Positions 1 to 6,679 of a stretch of DNA of 8,767 nucleotides are shown here, piece by piece. The DNA lies in NCBI GenBank assembly GCA_934247335.1, contig CAKQJJ010000044.1, positions 1 to 8,767 of the forward strand. The letters run 5' to 3'. Positions within the stretch are counted from its first letter, which is position 1. Each line of letters opens with the position of its first letter. This DNA is from an uncultured Clostridia bacterium (lineage in GTDB: Bacteria > Bacillota > Clostridia > Christensenellales > Pumilibacteraceae). A model generated the notes under the pieces. The model was not told where the DNA came from, made no database searches, and was given only the letters and a program-made list of their open reading frames with translations. The position numbers were made by a program, and so were the translations under genes.

Positions 1-485
1 CCGTTGTCGCCGCCCGCGCAACATCCGCTGCCGCCGACAATAAAATTACCCCCGCGATTTTCGAGATCGGAAATGTTTTTGGCTGTCGCGGCGTTTTCGA
101 GCATGGCGGTATTCATTGCCGGTGCCAGCAGCACCGGACAGCGCATAGCCATTGCCGTAGTAGACAAAAAATCGTCGGCAATGCCGGCGTTGTATTTTGC
201 CAGAAAATTTGCGGTACACGGCGCCACGACGAAAAGGTCGCTTTTCTTGGCAAGCGAAACGTGTTCCACTTCCCACTCGAAATCGCGATCGAACGTATCG
301 ACGACCACGCGATTACAGGAAAGCGTTTCAAAAGTCAGCGGACGAACGAATTCGGTTGCGTTTTTGGTCATAACGACATAAACCGCAGCTCCGGATTTCC
401 GAAGGCTGCTTATAAGCTCGCACGTTTTGTAAACCGCAATACCGCCGGTGACGCCTACGGTTATTGTCTTTCCGTCAAGACGCAA
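1..485 (-). CDS. coaBC: CoaBC, bifunctional phosphopantothenoylcysteine decarboxylase / phosphopantothenate-cysteine ligase (N-terminal part; 3' end outside window)
   Basis: CoaBC acts in cytosolic coenzyme A synthesis: the CoaB part joins cysteine to 4'-phosphopantothenate and the FMN-dependent CoaC part decarboxylates the product. Only the first 161 codons of the CoaC domain are visible. The N-terminus has the flavoprotein signature GKTITVGVTGGIAVYK (residues 5-20). The catalytic His falls at residue 75 and the PAMN motif Asn at residue 125, the same numbers as in E. coli Dfp. At the position of E. coli Cys158 there is Gly (S153-G-C-C-A-G158-G-D), a marked oddity because that Cys normally donates the proton/hydride-linked step; Cys155 and Cys156 lie just before it. 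The start is TTG: an in-frame TAG sits directly before it, the first in-frame ATG is not until residue 39, and GGTGA lies 7 bases upstream inside rpoZ. The gene is the last visible member of the yicC-gmk-rpoZ-coaBC operon. Family assignment is firm; normal CoaC activity is not assured. Confidence 0.93.
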   Translation of the reverse strand, partial: MRLDGKTITVGVTGGIAVYKTCELISSLRKSGAAVYVVMTKNATEFVRPLTFETLSCNRVVVDTFDRDFEWEVEHVSLAKKSDLFVVAPCTANFLAKYNAGIADDFLSTTAMAMRCPVLLAPAMNTAMLENAATAKNISDLENRGGNFIVGGSGCCAGGDN

Positions 486-488
486 CTA

Positions 489-686
489 TCAGTCACCGTA
501 CTTGATTTCGACTTTACCGTCGTAAATTTCTTTAGCCGCATACGAGATGGGCGTATCGTTGATTTCTTCAAGCATATCCGCTTTCTTTTCGGCGAGATAT
601 TTAGCTCTTTTTGCGGTAGCGATTACAAGCGCGTACTTGCAACCGGTCTGGTCGACCAACTTGTCGATAGGGGGATAAATCATCAT
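489..686 (-). CDS. rpoZ: RNA polymerase omega subunit
   Basis: Omega helps fold and assemble the beta' subunit of RNA polymerase. The 65-residue product has the family pattern: MIYPPIDKLVD at the start, a central KYALVIATAKRAK helix (residues 17-29), and the conserved PISYAAKEIYDGKVE near the end. It is about the length of the short omegas of Bacillota and shorter than E. coli omega. Two ATG codons stand in tandem (686 and 683). AGGAGA at 697-702, inside the end of gmk, gives a spacing of 10 bases to the first. The gmk stop is 5 bases upstream. The gene ends TGA TAG, and the coaBC TTG follows at once in the same reading frame, so the two genes are probably translationally coupled. The assignment is firm from both sequence and operon position. 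Confidence 0.97.
   Translation of the reverse strand: MMIYPPIDKLVDQTGCKYALVIATAKRAKYLAEKKADMLEEINDTPISYAAKEIYDGKVEIKYGD
493..497 (-). promoter_or_regulatory. Ribosome binding site deciding the TTG start of coaBC
   Basis: GGTGA lies 7 bases before the TTG at 485-483, within the last codons of rpoZ. Together with the in-frame TAG at 488-486, it fixes the coaBC start. Confidence 0.6.
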
Positions 687-691
687 AATTT

Positions 692-1327
692 TCAGTTCTC
701 CTGATTCAATAATTTCTTGATAATCGTTTCGTTTCTCGTCGTCTTGCTCTTTTCGGCGTCGATAATAGAGATAACGTTCTCTATTGCGCTTTCAACATCG
801 TCGTTGAAAACTATGTAGTCGAACAATTTATACTTGGAAAGCTCGCTTTTTGCCAAGCCCAGGCGGCGGGTTATCGCCTCTTCCGACTCGGTTCCTCTTC
901 CGCGCAAACGGCGTTCGAGCTCTTCAAACGACGGCGGCATAAGGAAAATAGTTATGCTCTTGGGGTATTTTTTCTTGATCTGTTCGGCGCCGAGCGTGTC
1001 TATCTCGAACATAACGTCGTCGCCCTCGGCAAGCATTTTAAGCACCGGAGCTTTTGGCGTTCCGTAATAATTGCAGTACACGGACGCGGTTTCCAGAAAT
1101 TCGCCTTTGGCAATCATCTCCTGATACTGTTCGAGCGTGCGGAAATAATAGTGAACGCCTTCGATTTCGCCGGGGCGAGGATTTCTCGTCGTGACGGAAA
1201 CCGATTTTTTAATATTCGGACGGCGCGCGACGACTTCGTTGTACACCGTTCCTTTTCCGGCTCCGCTCGGACCGGAAATGATTATCAGCAAACCTTCTCG
1301 CTTGTTTTTATCGGTAGTATTATTCAA
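692..1327 (-). CDS. gmk: Guanylate kinase
   Basis: Gmk phosphorylates GMP and dGMP to GDP and dGDP with ATP in the cytosol. The 211-residue product has the P-loop GPSGAGKGT (residues 19-27, Lys25), the GMP-binding stretch SVSVTTRNPRPGE around residues 42-54, the VMFEID segment that replaces the usual LLEID-type strand, and the lid segment ERRLRGRGTESEE. The length is typical of the family. The start is TTG, confirmed by an in-frame TAA nine bases upstream and no ATG or GTG before the P-loop. Its SD (AAGGAG, 1341-1346) is 13 bases away, which is long. The gene overlaps the end of yicC by 8 bases, so translational coupling probably helps initiation. A TTG at codon 13 is the only later alternative, but a ribosome site is badly placed for it. 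Confidence 0.97.
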   Translation of the reverse strand: MNNTTDKNKREGLLIIISGPSGAGKGTVYNEVVARRPNIKKSVSVTTRNPRPGEIEGVHYYFRTLEQYQEMIAKGEFLETASVYCNYYGTPKAPVLKMLAEGDDVMFEIDTLGAEQIKKKYPKSITIFLMPPSFEELERRLRGRGTESEEAITRRLGLAKSELSKYKLFDYIVFNDDVESAIENVISIIDAEKSKTTRNETIIKKLLNQEN

Positions 1328-2195
1328 CGTTTCTTATCTGCTCCTTGATTTTTTCCAGTTCGTTTTTCATTTTGAGAACGCTGTCGGTCAAACGAGCGTC
1401 GTTTGCCTTGCTTCCCATGGTGTTGATTTCGCGGTTCATTTCCTGCGAGAGAAAATCGAGTTTTCTGCCCACTTGCTCCTGCTTTTCGAGTTCGTCGCGG
1501 AACTGAGCTATATGCGACGAAAGGCGGGAAATTTCTTCGTTTATGTCGGCTTTGTCGGCAAAGAACGCCACTTCGTTCAAAAGCTTTGCTTCGTCCACGT
1601 CCACGCCGTCCAACAGCGCCTTTACGCGCTCTTGCAACTTTGCTTTATAATCTGTTACGACTTCGGGAGCGCGCTCGATTACTTTATTGAGTTCGACTTC
1701 TATATTGCCGACCAGCAAGGCAAGATCTTTTTTGATGCCGGCGCCCTCTTTTTCACGGAAAGCGCACAGTTTGTCGCACGCGCCCGTCAGCGCCTCGTCA
1801 ACTAGTTTAGCCAGCACGGTTTCGTCGGCGTCCACGATTTCTATTTTCACGGCTTCGGGAATGCGCATTGCGTCTGACACGGAAAAATCGTTTTCTATTC
1901 CGAATTTTTTTTCAAGCTCGCGTGCGGCGGTAACGTAACCCGCAACGAGCGTTTCGTCAACCTTTACGACTTTATCGGAAGGCGCGCTGTCAACGTAATT
2001 GAAATATACGTCTACCGTTCCTCTCGAAAGTCTGCTTTTTATTATTTTTCGCACCAGATCTTCCTGCGAAGAAAGCGCTTTTGGCAATCTCGGGTTGATT
2101 TCGAGATAGCGATTATTTACCGATTTTATTTCTACGGAAAGCTCGCGGCCATCTGATTGAGCCGAAAATTTTCCGTATCCGGTCATACTTTTCAT
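1320..2195 (-). CDS. yicC: YicC/YloC family endoribonuclease
   Basis: Members of this family (E. coli YicC, B. subtilis YloC) have been reported to act as endoribonucleases affecting RNA turnover. The 291-residue product has the diagnostic ends: MTGYG (residues 4-8) and VNNRYLE (26-32) at the N-terminus, and a C-terminal block at 242-291 with GRKLDFLSQEMNREINTMGSK, in which EMNRE (252-256) is the conserved acidic motif. The middle is helical and charged. The start is ATG, with GGAG at 2205-2208 nine bases upstream. It is the first gene of its operon, preceded by an approximately 225-base leader and a strong promoter that begins within the ligA stop codon. The last codons overlap gmk by 8 bases. 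In many Bacillota a remA-like gene separates yicC from gmk; here there is no room for one. Confidence 0.95.
   Translation of the reverse strand: MKSMTGYGKFSAQSDGRELSVEIKSVNNRYLEINPRLPKALSSQEDLVRKIIKSRLSRGTVDVYFNYVDSAPSDKVVKVDETLVAGYVTAARELEKKFGIENDFSVSDAMRIPEAVKIEIVDADETVLAKLVDEALTGACDKLCAFREKEGAGIKKDLALLVGNIEVELNKVIERAPEVVTDYKAKLQERVKALLDGVDVDEAKLLNEVAFFADKADINEEISRLSSHIAQFRDELEKQEQVGRKLDFLSQEMNREINTMGSKANDARLTDSVLKMKNELEKIKEQIRNVE
1341..1346 (-). promoter_or_regulatory. Probable ribosome binding site of gmk, inside yicC
   Basis: AAGGAG lies 13 bases before the TTG start of gmk, within the last codons of yicC. The spacing is longer than optimal, so re-initiation by ribosomes ending yicC (stop at 1322-1320) is a likely contributor. 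Confidence 0.5.
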
Positions 2196-2420
2196 TGTTT
2201 TGTTCTCCGGGCAGGTTTGTATTTGTAGTCAAGTCACAGTCGGTAAAATTCCGCACCGAAAGGGCTTTTTTTGCCGGTACTATGTCAGACATAGTACTTA
2301 AATTTGCCGATTTTGCAAGAAATTTCGACTGTTTTTACCGATTTTATCGATAGCGCTTACAAAGCTACCGGCAAAGGCTTGAAAAAGCAAAATCGCTTTA
2401 CGTCGCAAAATCGTTGCTTA
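2196..2420 (-). other. Long untranslated leader of yicC with interleaved inverted repeats
   Basis: No gene is supported here. On the + strand the stretch holds three pairs of perfect inverted repeats whose partners interleave: TCGGTAAAA (2240-2248) with TTTTACCGA (2333-2341); TTTGCCGGTA (2270-2279) with TACCGGCAAA (2366-2375); and CGATTTTGC (2308-2316) with GCAAAATCG, which occurs twice (2387-2395 and 2405-2413). It also contains a 21-base palindrome at 2277-2297. Because the pairs cross, the RNA could form only some of them at once, or a pseudoknot. I recognise no known riboswitch or T-box, and no U-tract follows a hairpin in the transcribed direction. It could equally be a decayed dispersed repeat. 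Confidence 0.5.
2277..2297. repeat. 21-base perfect palindrome in the yicC leader
   Basis: Ten-base arms GTACTATGTC and GACATAGTAC flank a single central base. In DNA this could be a dimeric repressor site. In RNA it could fold as an 8-bp stem with a 5-base loop. Three bases of the left arm (on the + strand) also belong to the TTTGCCGGTA repeat, so the two structures compete. Confidence 0.85.
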
Positions 2421-2426
2421 ATATAT

Positions 2427-2455
2427 ATTATACCACTATTTTACAATAATTTCAA
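2427..2455 (-). promoter_or_regulatory. Strong sigma-A-type promoter for the yicC-gmk-rpoZ-coaBC operon
   Basis: Reading the minus strand, TTGAAA (2455-2450) and TATAAT (2432-2427) are separated by exactly 17 bases, with an extended -10 TG dinucleotide (TGG before TATAAT). The -35 box contains the ligA stop codon (2454-2452), so promoter and gene end are fused. Transcription should start near 2420, leaving about 225 untranslated bases before yicC. This is a prediction from consensus match; no start site has been measured. Confidence 0.8.
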
Positions 2456-4374
2456 GCGTTTACGAGCGAAATAAACTCATCTTCGGACAATATTTTTATC
2501 GACAGTTTTTGCGCCTTTTCAAGCTTGCTTCCGGCTTTTTCTCCCGCAATTACGAGATCGGTATTCTTCCCGACCGCCGACTGAACCGTTCCGCCGTTAT
2601 CTTCGATGATTTTCGTAGCTTCTCCTCTCGTATAATGCGAAAGCGAACCGGTTAAAACCACATTCTTTCCGGAGAACACGCCCTCTTTCTTTTGCTCGGC
2701 AATCGGGGTTATGCCGGTTTCGAGCAACTTTTTCACCGCAAAGCCGCGCTTATCGAAATATTCGCGGATGCTTTGCGCCGTAACTTCGCCGACGAGGTTA
2801 TTTGCGGCAAGCGATTGTTCGTCGGCTTCCGCAAGCGCTTCTATACTGCCGTAACGGGACGCAAGCTCTTTTGCGGCGACTTTACCAACGTTCTCTATTC
2901 CGAGCGCGTTTATAAATTTGTTAAGCGGCACGGTTTTGCTCTTTTCCACCGAGGAGATAAAACCCGCTATTTTCTTTTCTTTGAAGCCGTCGAGTTTTTT
3001 AAGATCGTCTTCCGTCAGATAATACAAATCGTACGCTTCGCGAACGCCGAGAACCGAATACAACTGCTCTATCGTCTTTTCGCTTACCGAGCGGATGTCC
3101 ATGCAGTCTTTTTCGACGAAATGTTCTATTCTGCCTTTCACCTGCGGCGGACATTCGTGCGAATTGGGGCAAAACAAATGAGCTCCGCTTTCGACGAGTT
3201 TCGTTCCGCAAGCCGGGCAAACGACCGGGGCTACTATTTCTCCGCCGCCTTTATCCTCGGCAATTCCCAGAATTTCCGGAATAACGTCGTTGCTGCGACG
3301 AATGAAAACCCGGCACCCGGCAGTCAGTTTTTTTCTCTTGATATCGTTGAAATTATTCAGCGTCGCGCGACTTATCGTGGCTCCGCAAAGCTCAACCGGC
3401 GTTACGTGAGCAAGCGGCGTAATTTTACCCGTTCTGCCCACGTTCCATTCGATTTCTTCAAGCGTAGTCGTCGTTTCTTCCGCCTCGAATTTATACGCGA
3501 TTGCCCATCTCGGAAATTTGTCCGTGTATCCGAGCGCTTCGCGAACGGCAAAATCGTCCACTTTAATTACCATTCCGTCGATCAGAAAATCCAGCTTATC
3601 GCGATTTACGGAAGATATTTTTGCAATTATTTTCTCGATATCGCCCGACTTGTAAAGCATTTCGGTTTTGAATCTGTTTTTCTTCAGAAAATCGATGTTT
3701 TCCTGCTGAGAATTAAGCGTTTTGCCTTCTATATAATTGACGTTGTAAAAAATAATGTCGAGATTACGCTTTGCCGTAACCTTGGGATCGAGATTGCGGA
3801 TTGCTCCGGCAACGCCGTTACGCGCGTTTTTAAGCGGTTCTTCGGCAGTTTCGTTGTATTTTTTAAGCGCGCTGAGCCGCATTATGCCTTCGCCCTGGGC
3901 TTCCACCGTGCCTTTATATTCTATCGAAAGCGGAATGGACTTTATGGTCATAACCTGGCTCGTCACGTCCTCGCCCACTTCTCCGTTGCCTCTCGTTGCC
4001 GCGCCGGAAAATAAGCCGTCGCGATACGTCAGGCACAAAGTAAGTCCGTCAAGCTTGTATTCGAGAGTATAAACGCAGTCCGGGAAATCCGCTTTGATTT
4101 TCGCGTCCCACGCGCGCAGTTCGTCAAACGAATTGCATTTATCAAGGCTGTAAAGTCTGTGAATATGCGTGTGCGGAGCAAAATCTTTAAGAGGTTGTCC
4201 GCCCACTCTTTTCGTGGGAGAATCGGGCAAAACCACGTTCGATTGTTTTTCAAGAGCAACAAGCTCATCGTAAAGAGCGTCGTATTCCTTATCCGACACC
4301 GTGGGCGTATCCAGAACGTAATATTCGTACGCATACTTGTTGAGAATTTCGACAAGTTGCTTCATTCTGTCCAT
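2452..4374 (-). CDS. ligA: NAD-dependent DNA ligase LigA
   Basis: LigA seals nicks during replication and repair using NAD+. With the chosen start it has 640 residues, near the family's usual 660-670. Domains in order: Ia (about 1-55, with YYVLD and SDKEYDALYDEL); adenylation domain with the nucleophile Lys107 in KLDG, Glu162, Arg185 and Arg193, DGMVIKV (266-272) and WAIAYKF (290-296); OB fold (about 305-380); Cys4 zinc finger (Cys386, 389, 402, 408); helix-hairpin-helix region; and BRCT (565-640). Several normally well-conserved spots differ: SLDK for SLDN, RGNG for RGDG, AQGE for VRGE. The catalytic residues are kept. The start at 4374 is chosen because GGAGG lies 5 bases upstream and the reading frame before it lies inside pcrA. 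pcrA ends 10 bases upstream, so the two are co-transcribed. No clear terminator follows; the next promoter overlaps the stop codon. Confidence 0.97.
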   Translation of the reverse strand: MDRMKQLVEILNKYAYEYYVLDTPTVSDKEYDALYDELVALEKQSNVVLPDSPTKRVGGQPLKDFAPHTHIHRLYSLDKCNSFDELRAWDAKIKADFPDCVYTLEYKLDGLTLCLTYRDGLFSGAATRGNGEVGEDVTSQVMTIKSIPLSIEYKGTVEAQGEGIMRLSALKKYNETAEEPLKNARNGVAGAIRNLDPKVTAKRNLDIIFYNVNYIEGKTLNSQQENIDFLKKNRFKTEMLYKSGDIEKIIAKISSVNRDKLDFLIDGMVIKVDDFAVREALGYTDKFPRWAIAYKFEAEETTTTLEEIEWNVGRTGKITPLAHVTPVELCGATISRATLNNFNDIKRKKLTAGCRVFIRRSNDVIPEILGIAEDKGGGEIVAPVVCPACGTKLVESGAHLFCPNSHECPPQVKGRIEHFVEKDCMDIRSVSEKTIEQLYSVLGVREAYDLYYLTEDDLKKLDGFKEKKIAGFISSVEKSKTVPLNKFINALGIENVGKVAAKELASRYGSIEALAEADEQSLAANNLVGEVTAQSIREYFDKRGFAVKKLLETGITPIAEQKKEGVFSGKNVVLTGSLSHYTRGEATKIIEDNGGTVQSAVGKNTDLVIAGEKAGSKLEKAQKLSIKILSEDEFISLVNA

Positions 4375-4379
4375 AATAA

Positions 4380-4384
4380 CCTCC
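4380..4384 (-). promoter_or_regulatory. Ribosome binding site deciding the ligA start
   Basis: GGAGG directly follows the pcrA stop codon TAG (4387-4385) and stands 5 bases before the ATG at 4374. This favours 4374 over the in-frame ATG at 4410, which lies inside pcrA, and over the ATG at 4365, 14 bases away. Confidence 0.85.
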
Positions 4385-6679
4385 CTAATTCGCCAATTCG
4401 AGCGGGGCATACGAAAGCATAAGGTTTAATTTTCCGAGATTATCGAAAAATACTTCCGCATACGTATTGTCGCCGCTGCCTTTGATTGCAGTTATGGTTC
4501 CGTAACCGAATTTCTTGTGAACCACACGCGCGCCTTCGCAGAATTTTGAAAAATCTTTTTTTGCGGCGGGTTTACTTGCTTTCGGCGCTTCGTACGACGA
4601 ATAAACGGGCATTTCCTCGCGATTATAGCGGTCGTCGCTCGTTTTGGAATAACTGCGTTCTCCCCTGTAAACGTTGTTCCGGCTGTAATCCTTGGAATAT
4701 CCGCCGTAACTGCCGTAGCCGCCGTAGGACGAACGCTGTTCGGTCTGTTCGCGCGGTTTTTCTATCTTGAAGCCCGCTTCTTTCAAAAATCGGCTGGGTG
4801 TGGAAGCTTTTACTTTGTTAAACCGGAAACGACTGTCGGTATACGTAATAAAGAGTTTTTCCATAGCTCTCGTCACGGCAACGTACATAAGGCGGCGTTC
4901 TTCTTCAATGTCGTCGCCCTCGTCGGCACGCGGCGCGGCAGGAAAAATTCCTTCTTCGGCACCCACGATAAATACCACTTTGAATTCCAAGCCCTTTGCG
5001 CTGTGCACCGTGCTTATCGTAACCGAGCTTGCGTCGTCTTCTTCGTCGGTATCGCTGTAAAGCGAAATACTTTGCAGATAGTCTTCAAGCGTTCCGCCGT
5101 TGTTTTTGTCAAACTCTTCCATGCCGGAAAGCAATTCTTTGATATTCATGCGGCGATTGACGTTTTCATCGTCGTCACCGCCGTAATATTCTTTCAGGTT
5201 GAGCACTTTGACAATATATTTGCCAAGCTGAGCCACGCTTGCACCCGTTTCGTGCGCGTTTTCAAAGCATTTGAGCGTTTCGGACAGATTGCTTAGTTTT
5301 TTGGTGATTTTGGCAGGCAGATCCTCGTTTTTATCCGCTCCGACTATCGTATCGTAAAGCGATATTCCGGTAACCGCCGAATAATTCATAAGTTGCCCCA
5401 CCGTAGCGTCGCCTATTCCGCGCTTAGGGAAATTGACTATACGAAGAAGCGCCTCTATATCGGACGGATTTACCATAAGTTTCATATACGCGAGAATGTC
5501 CTTTATTTCCTTTCTCTCGTAGAACTTAAAACCGCCGTAAACTCTGTACGGAACATTGTACGCAAGCAAGCTTTCTTCAAACGGGCGCGAGAGCGAGTTT
5601 ACGCGCATCAGAATGGCAAAATCGCTGTACGAATAATTGTTCAGTTGCATCTGCCGCGCAATGTTTTTTATTACGTAATTTACCTCTTCGCGGTCGGTTT
5701 TTGCCCTGTAACACTCAACTTCGGCGCCTTTATCGTTACTCGTCCACAAAACTTTGTCAAGACGGGTCGTATTGTTTGCGATTACTTTGTTTGCAACGTC
5801 GAGTATATTCTGCGTGGAACGATAGTTTTGTTCCAGCTTGTACACCTTGCAGTTAAAATCTTTCTGGAAATTGAAAATATTGCGAAAATCGGCACCTCTC
5901 CAGCCGTAAATACTCTGATCCTCGTCGCCTACGGCAAAAATATTCCCGTATCCACCCGCAAGCAAAGCCGCTATTTCGTACTGAACCGCGTTGGTGTCCT
6001 GAAATTCGTCGATATGGATATACTTGAATTTTTTCTGATAATACTCGCGCGCTTCCGCGTCGTTTTTCAGCAGATCCCGCGCGTACAGCAGCAAATCGTC
6101 GTAATCGAGCGCGTTGGCGTTTTTCTTGGCGATTTCGTATTCCTTGTACGCCTCGTATATTACGTCGATGTCTTTCATGAATTTGTTTACCGCGAGATAT
6201 TCGTCCGGCGTCATACCCTGCTCTTTGGCTTTGGATATGCCGCAGACAACGTTTTTCTCGTAGTCGGAAACGTCGCCGATTTTCCCTTTTTCGGAAAACG
6301 CTTTCAAAATTCGCTTTACGGCGTTGCTTTTCTCGTTTTCTCCGTAAATGGAAAAATTGGAATTGTATCCTTCTATCTTTCCGATGAATTTGCGCAGTAT
6401 ACGCACGCACAGGGCGTGGAACGTAAATATCCATATTTCGTCTGCTCTGTCCACCATTTTAGACAGTCTTTCGCGCATTTCGTTTGCCGCTTTATTGGTA
6501 AACGTTATGGCAAGAATATTGTAGCGTTCGGCTTTACCCTCGGCTATTATATACGCTATTCTATGCGTCAAAAGCCGCGTTTTTCCGCTGCCCGCTCCGG
6601 CGGTAACCAATACCGCGCCTTCGGTGTCCAGTACGGGCGCCAATTGCTCTTTATTTAACGTGCTGAGATCAAAATTCAT
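4385..6679 (-). CDS. pcrA: ATP-dependent DNA helicase PcrA/UvrD (superfamily 1A)
   Basis: PcrA is a 3'-5' DNA translocase and helicase used in repair, rolling-circle replication and removal of RecA or stalled RNA polymerase. All SF1A motifs are present in 764 residues: Q motif LNKEQ (8-12); Walker A TAGAGSGKT (26-34, Lys33); Ia FTNKAANEM (60-68); DEFQDT (224-229); motif III GDEDQSIYGWRGAD (251-264); motif IV EQNYRST (283-289); motif V STVHSAKGLEF (556-566); motif VI VAVTRA (600-605). Residues about 648-700 form a low-complexity linker rich in Tyr, Gly, Ser and Arg. Residues 713-764 form the small Tudor-like C-terminal domain that in PcrA contacts RNA polymerase. The ATG at 6679 has GAGGA 9-10 bases upstream, behind a promoter. 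ligA follows after 10 bases. PcrA and UvrD cannot be told apart with certainty, but the ligA neighbour favours PcrA of Bacillota. Confidence 0.97.
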   Translation of the reverse strand: MNFDLSTLNKEQLAPVLDTEGAVLVTAGAGSGKTRLLTHRIAYIIAEGKAERYNILAITFTNKAANEMRERLSKMVDRADEIWIFTFHALCVRILRKFIGKIEGYNSNFSIYGENEKSNAVKRILKAFSEKGKIGDVSDYEKNVVCGISKAKEQGMTPDEYLAVNKFMKDIDVIYEAYKEYEIAKKNANALDYDDLLLYARDLLKNDAEAREYYQKKFKYIHIDEFQDTNAVQYEIAALLAGGYGNIFAVGDEDQSIYGWRGADFRNIFNFQKDFNCKVYKLEQNYRSTQNILDVANKVIANNTTRLDKVLWTSNDKGAEVECYRAKTDREEVNYVIKNIARQMQLNNYSYSDFAILMRVNSLSRPFEESLLAYNVPYRVYGGFKFYERKEIKDILAYMKLMVNPSDIEALLRIVNFPKRGIGDATVGQLMNYSAVTGISLYDTIVGADKNEDLPAKITKKLSNLSETLKCFENAHETGASVAQLGKYIVKVLNLKEYYGGDDDENVNRRMNIKELLSGMEEFDKNNGGTLEDYLQSISLYSDTDEEDDASSVTISTVHSAKGLEFKVVFIVGAEEGIFPAAPRADEGDDIEEERRLMYVAVTRAMEKLFITYTDSRFRFNKVKASTPSRFLKEAGFKIEKPREQTEQRSSYGGYGSYGGYSKDYSRNNVYRGERSYSKTSDDRYNREEMPVYSSYEAPKASKPAAKKDFSKFCEGARVVHKKFGYGTITAIKGSGDNTYAEVFFDNLGKLNLMLSYAPLELAN

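Noticed and set aside
2200..2292. Possible upstream open frame beginning with the ATG in the palindrome
   Set aside because: No ribosome site precedes it and it runs into yicC in another frame; the ATG arises from the palindrome itself.
2382..2400. Possible terminator after ligA (AAAGC and GCTTT around a 6-base loop, with a few T)
   Set aside because: Stem of only 5 mostly AT pairs and a short T-run that forms part of the stem; it also lies downstream of the yicC promoter.
2692..4014. 440-codon open frame on the plus strand opposite ligA
   Set aside because: It is exactly in register with the ligA codons, so it is open only because ligA avoids TTA, CTA and TCA codons there; the antisense product resembles nothing and LigA motifs are intact.
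4375..4410. N-terminal extension of LigA starting at 4410
   Set aside because: It lies mostly inside pcrA, and the GGAGG serving the ATG at 4374 falls within the extension; family alignment begins near MDRMKQL.
5393..6658. 421-codon open frame on the plus strand opposite pcrA
   Set aside because: Same codon-register shadow; all helicase motifs lie on the minus strand.
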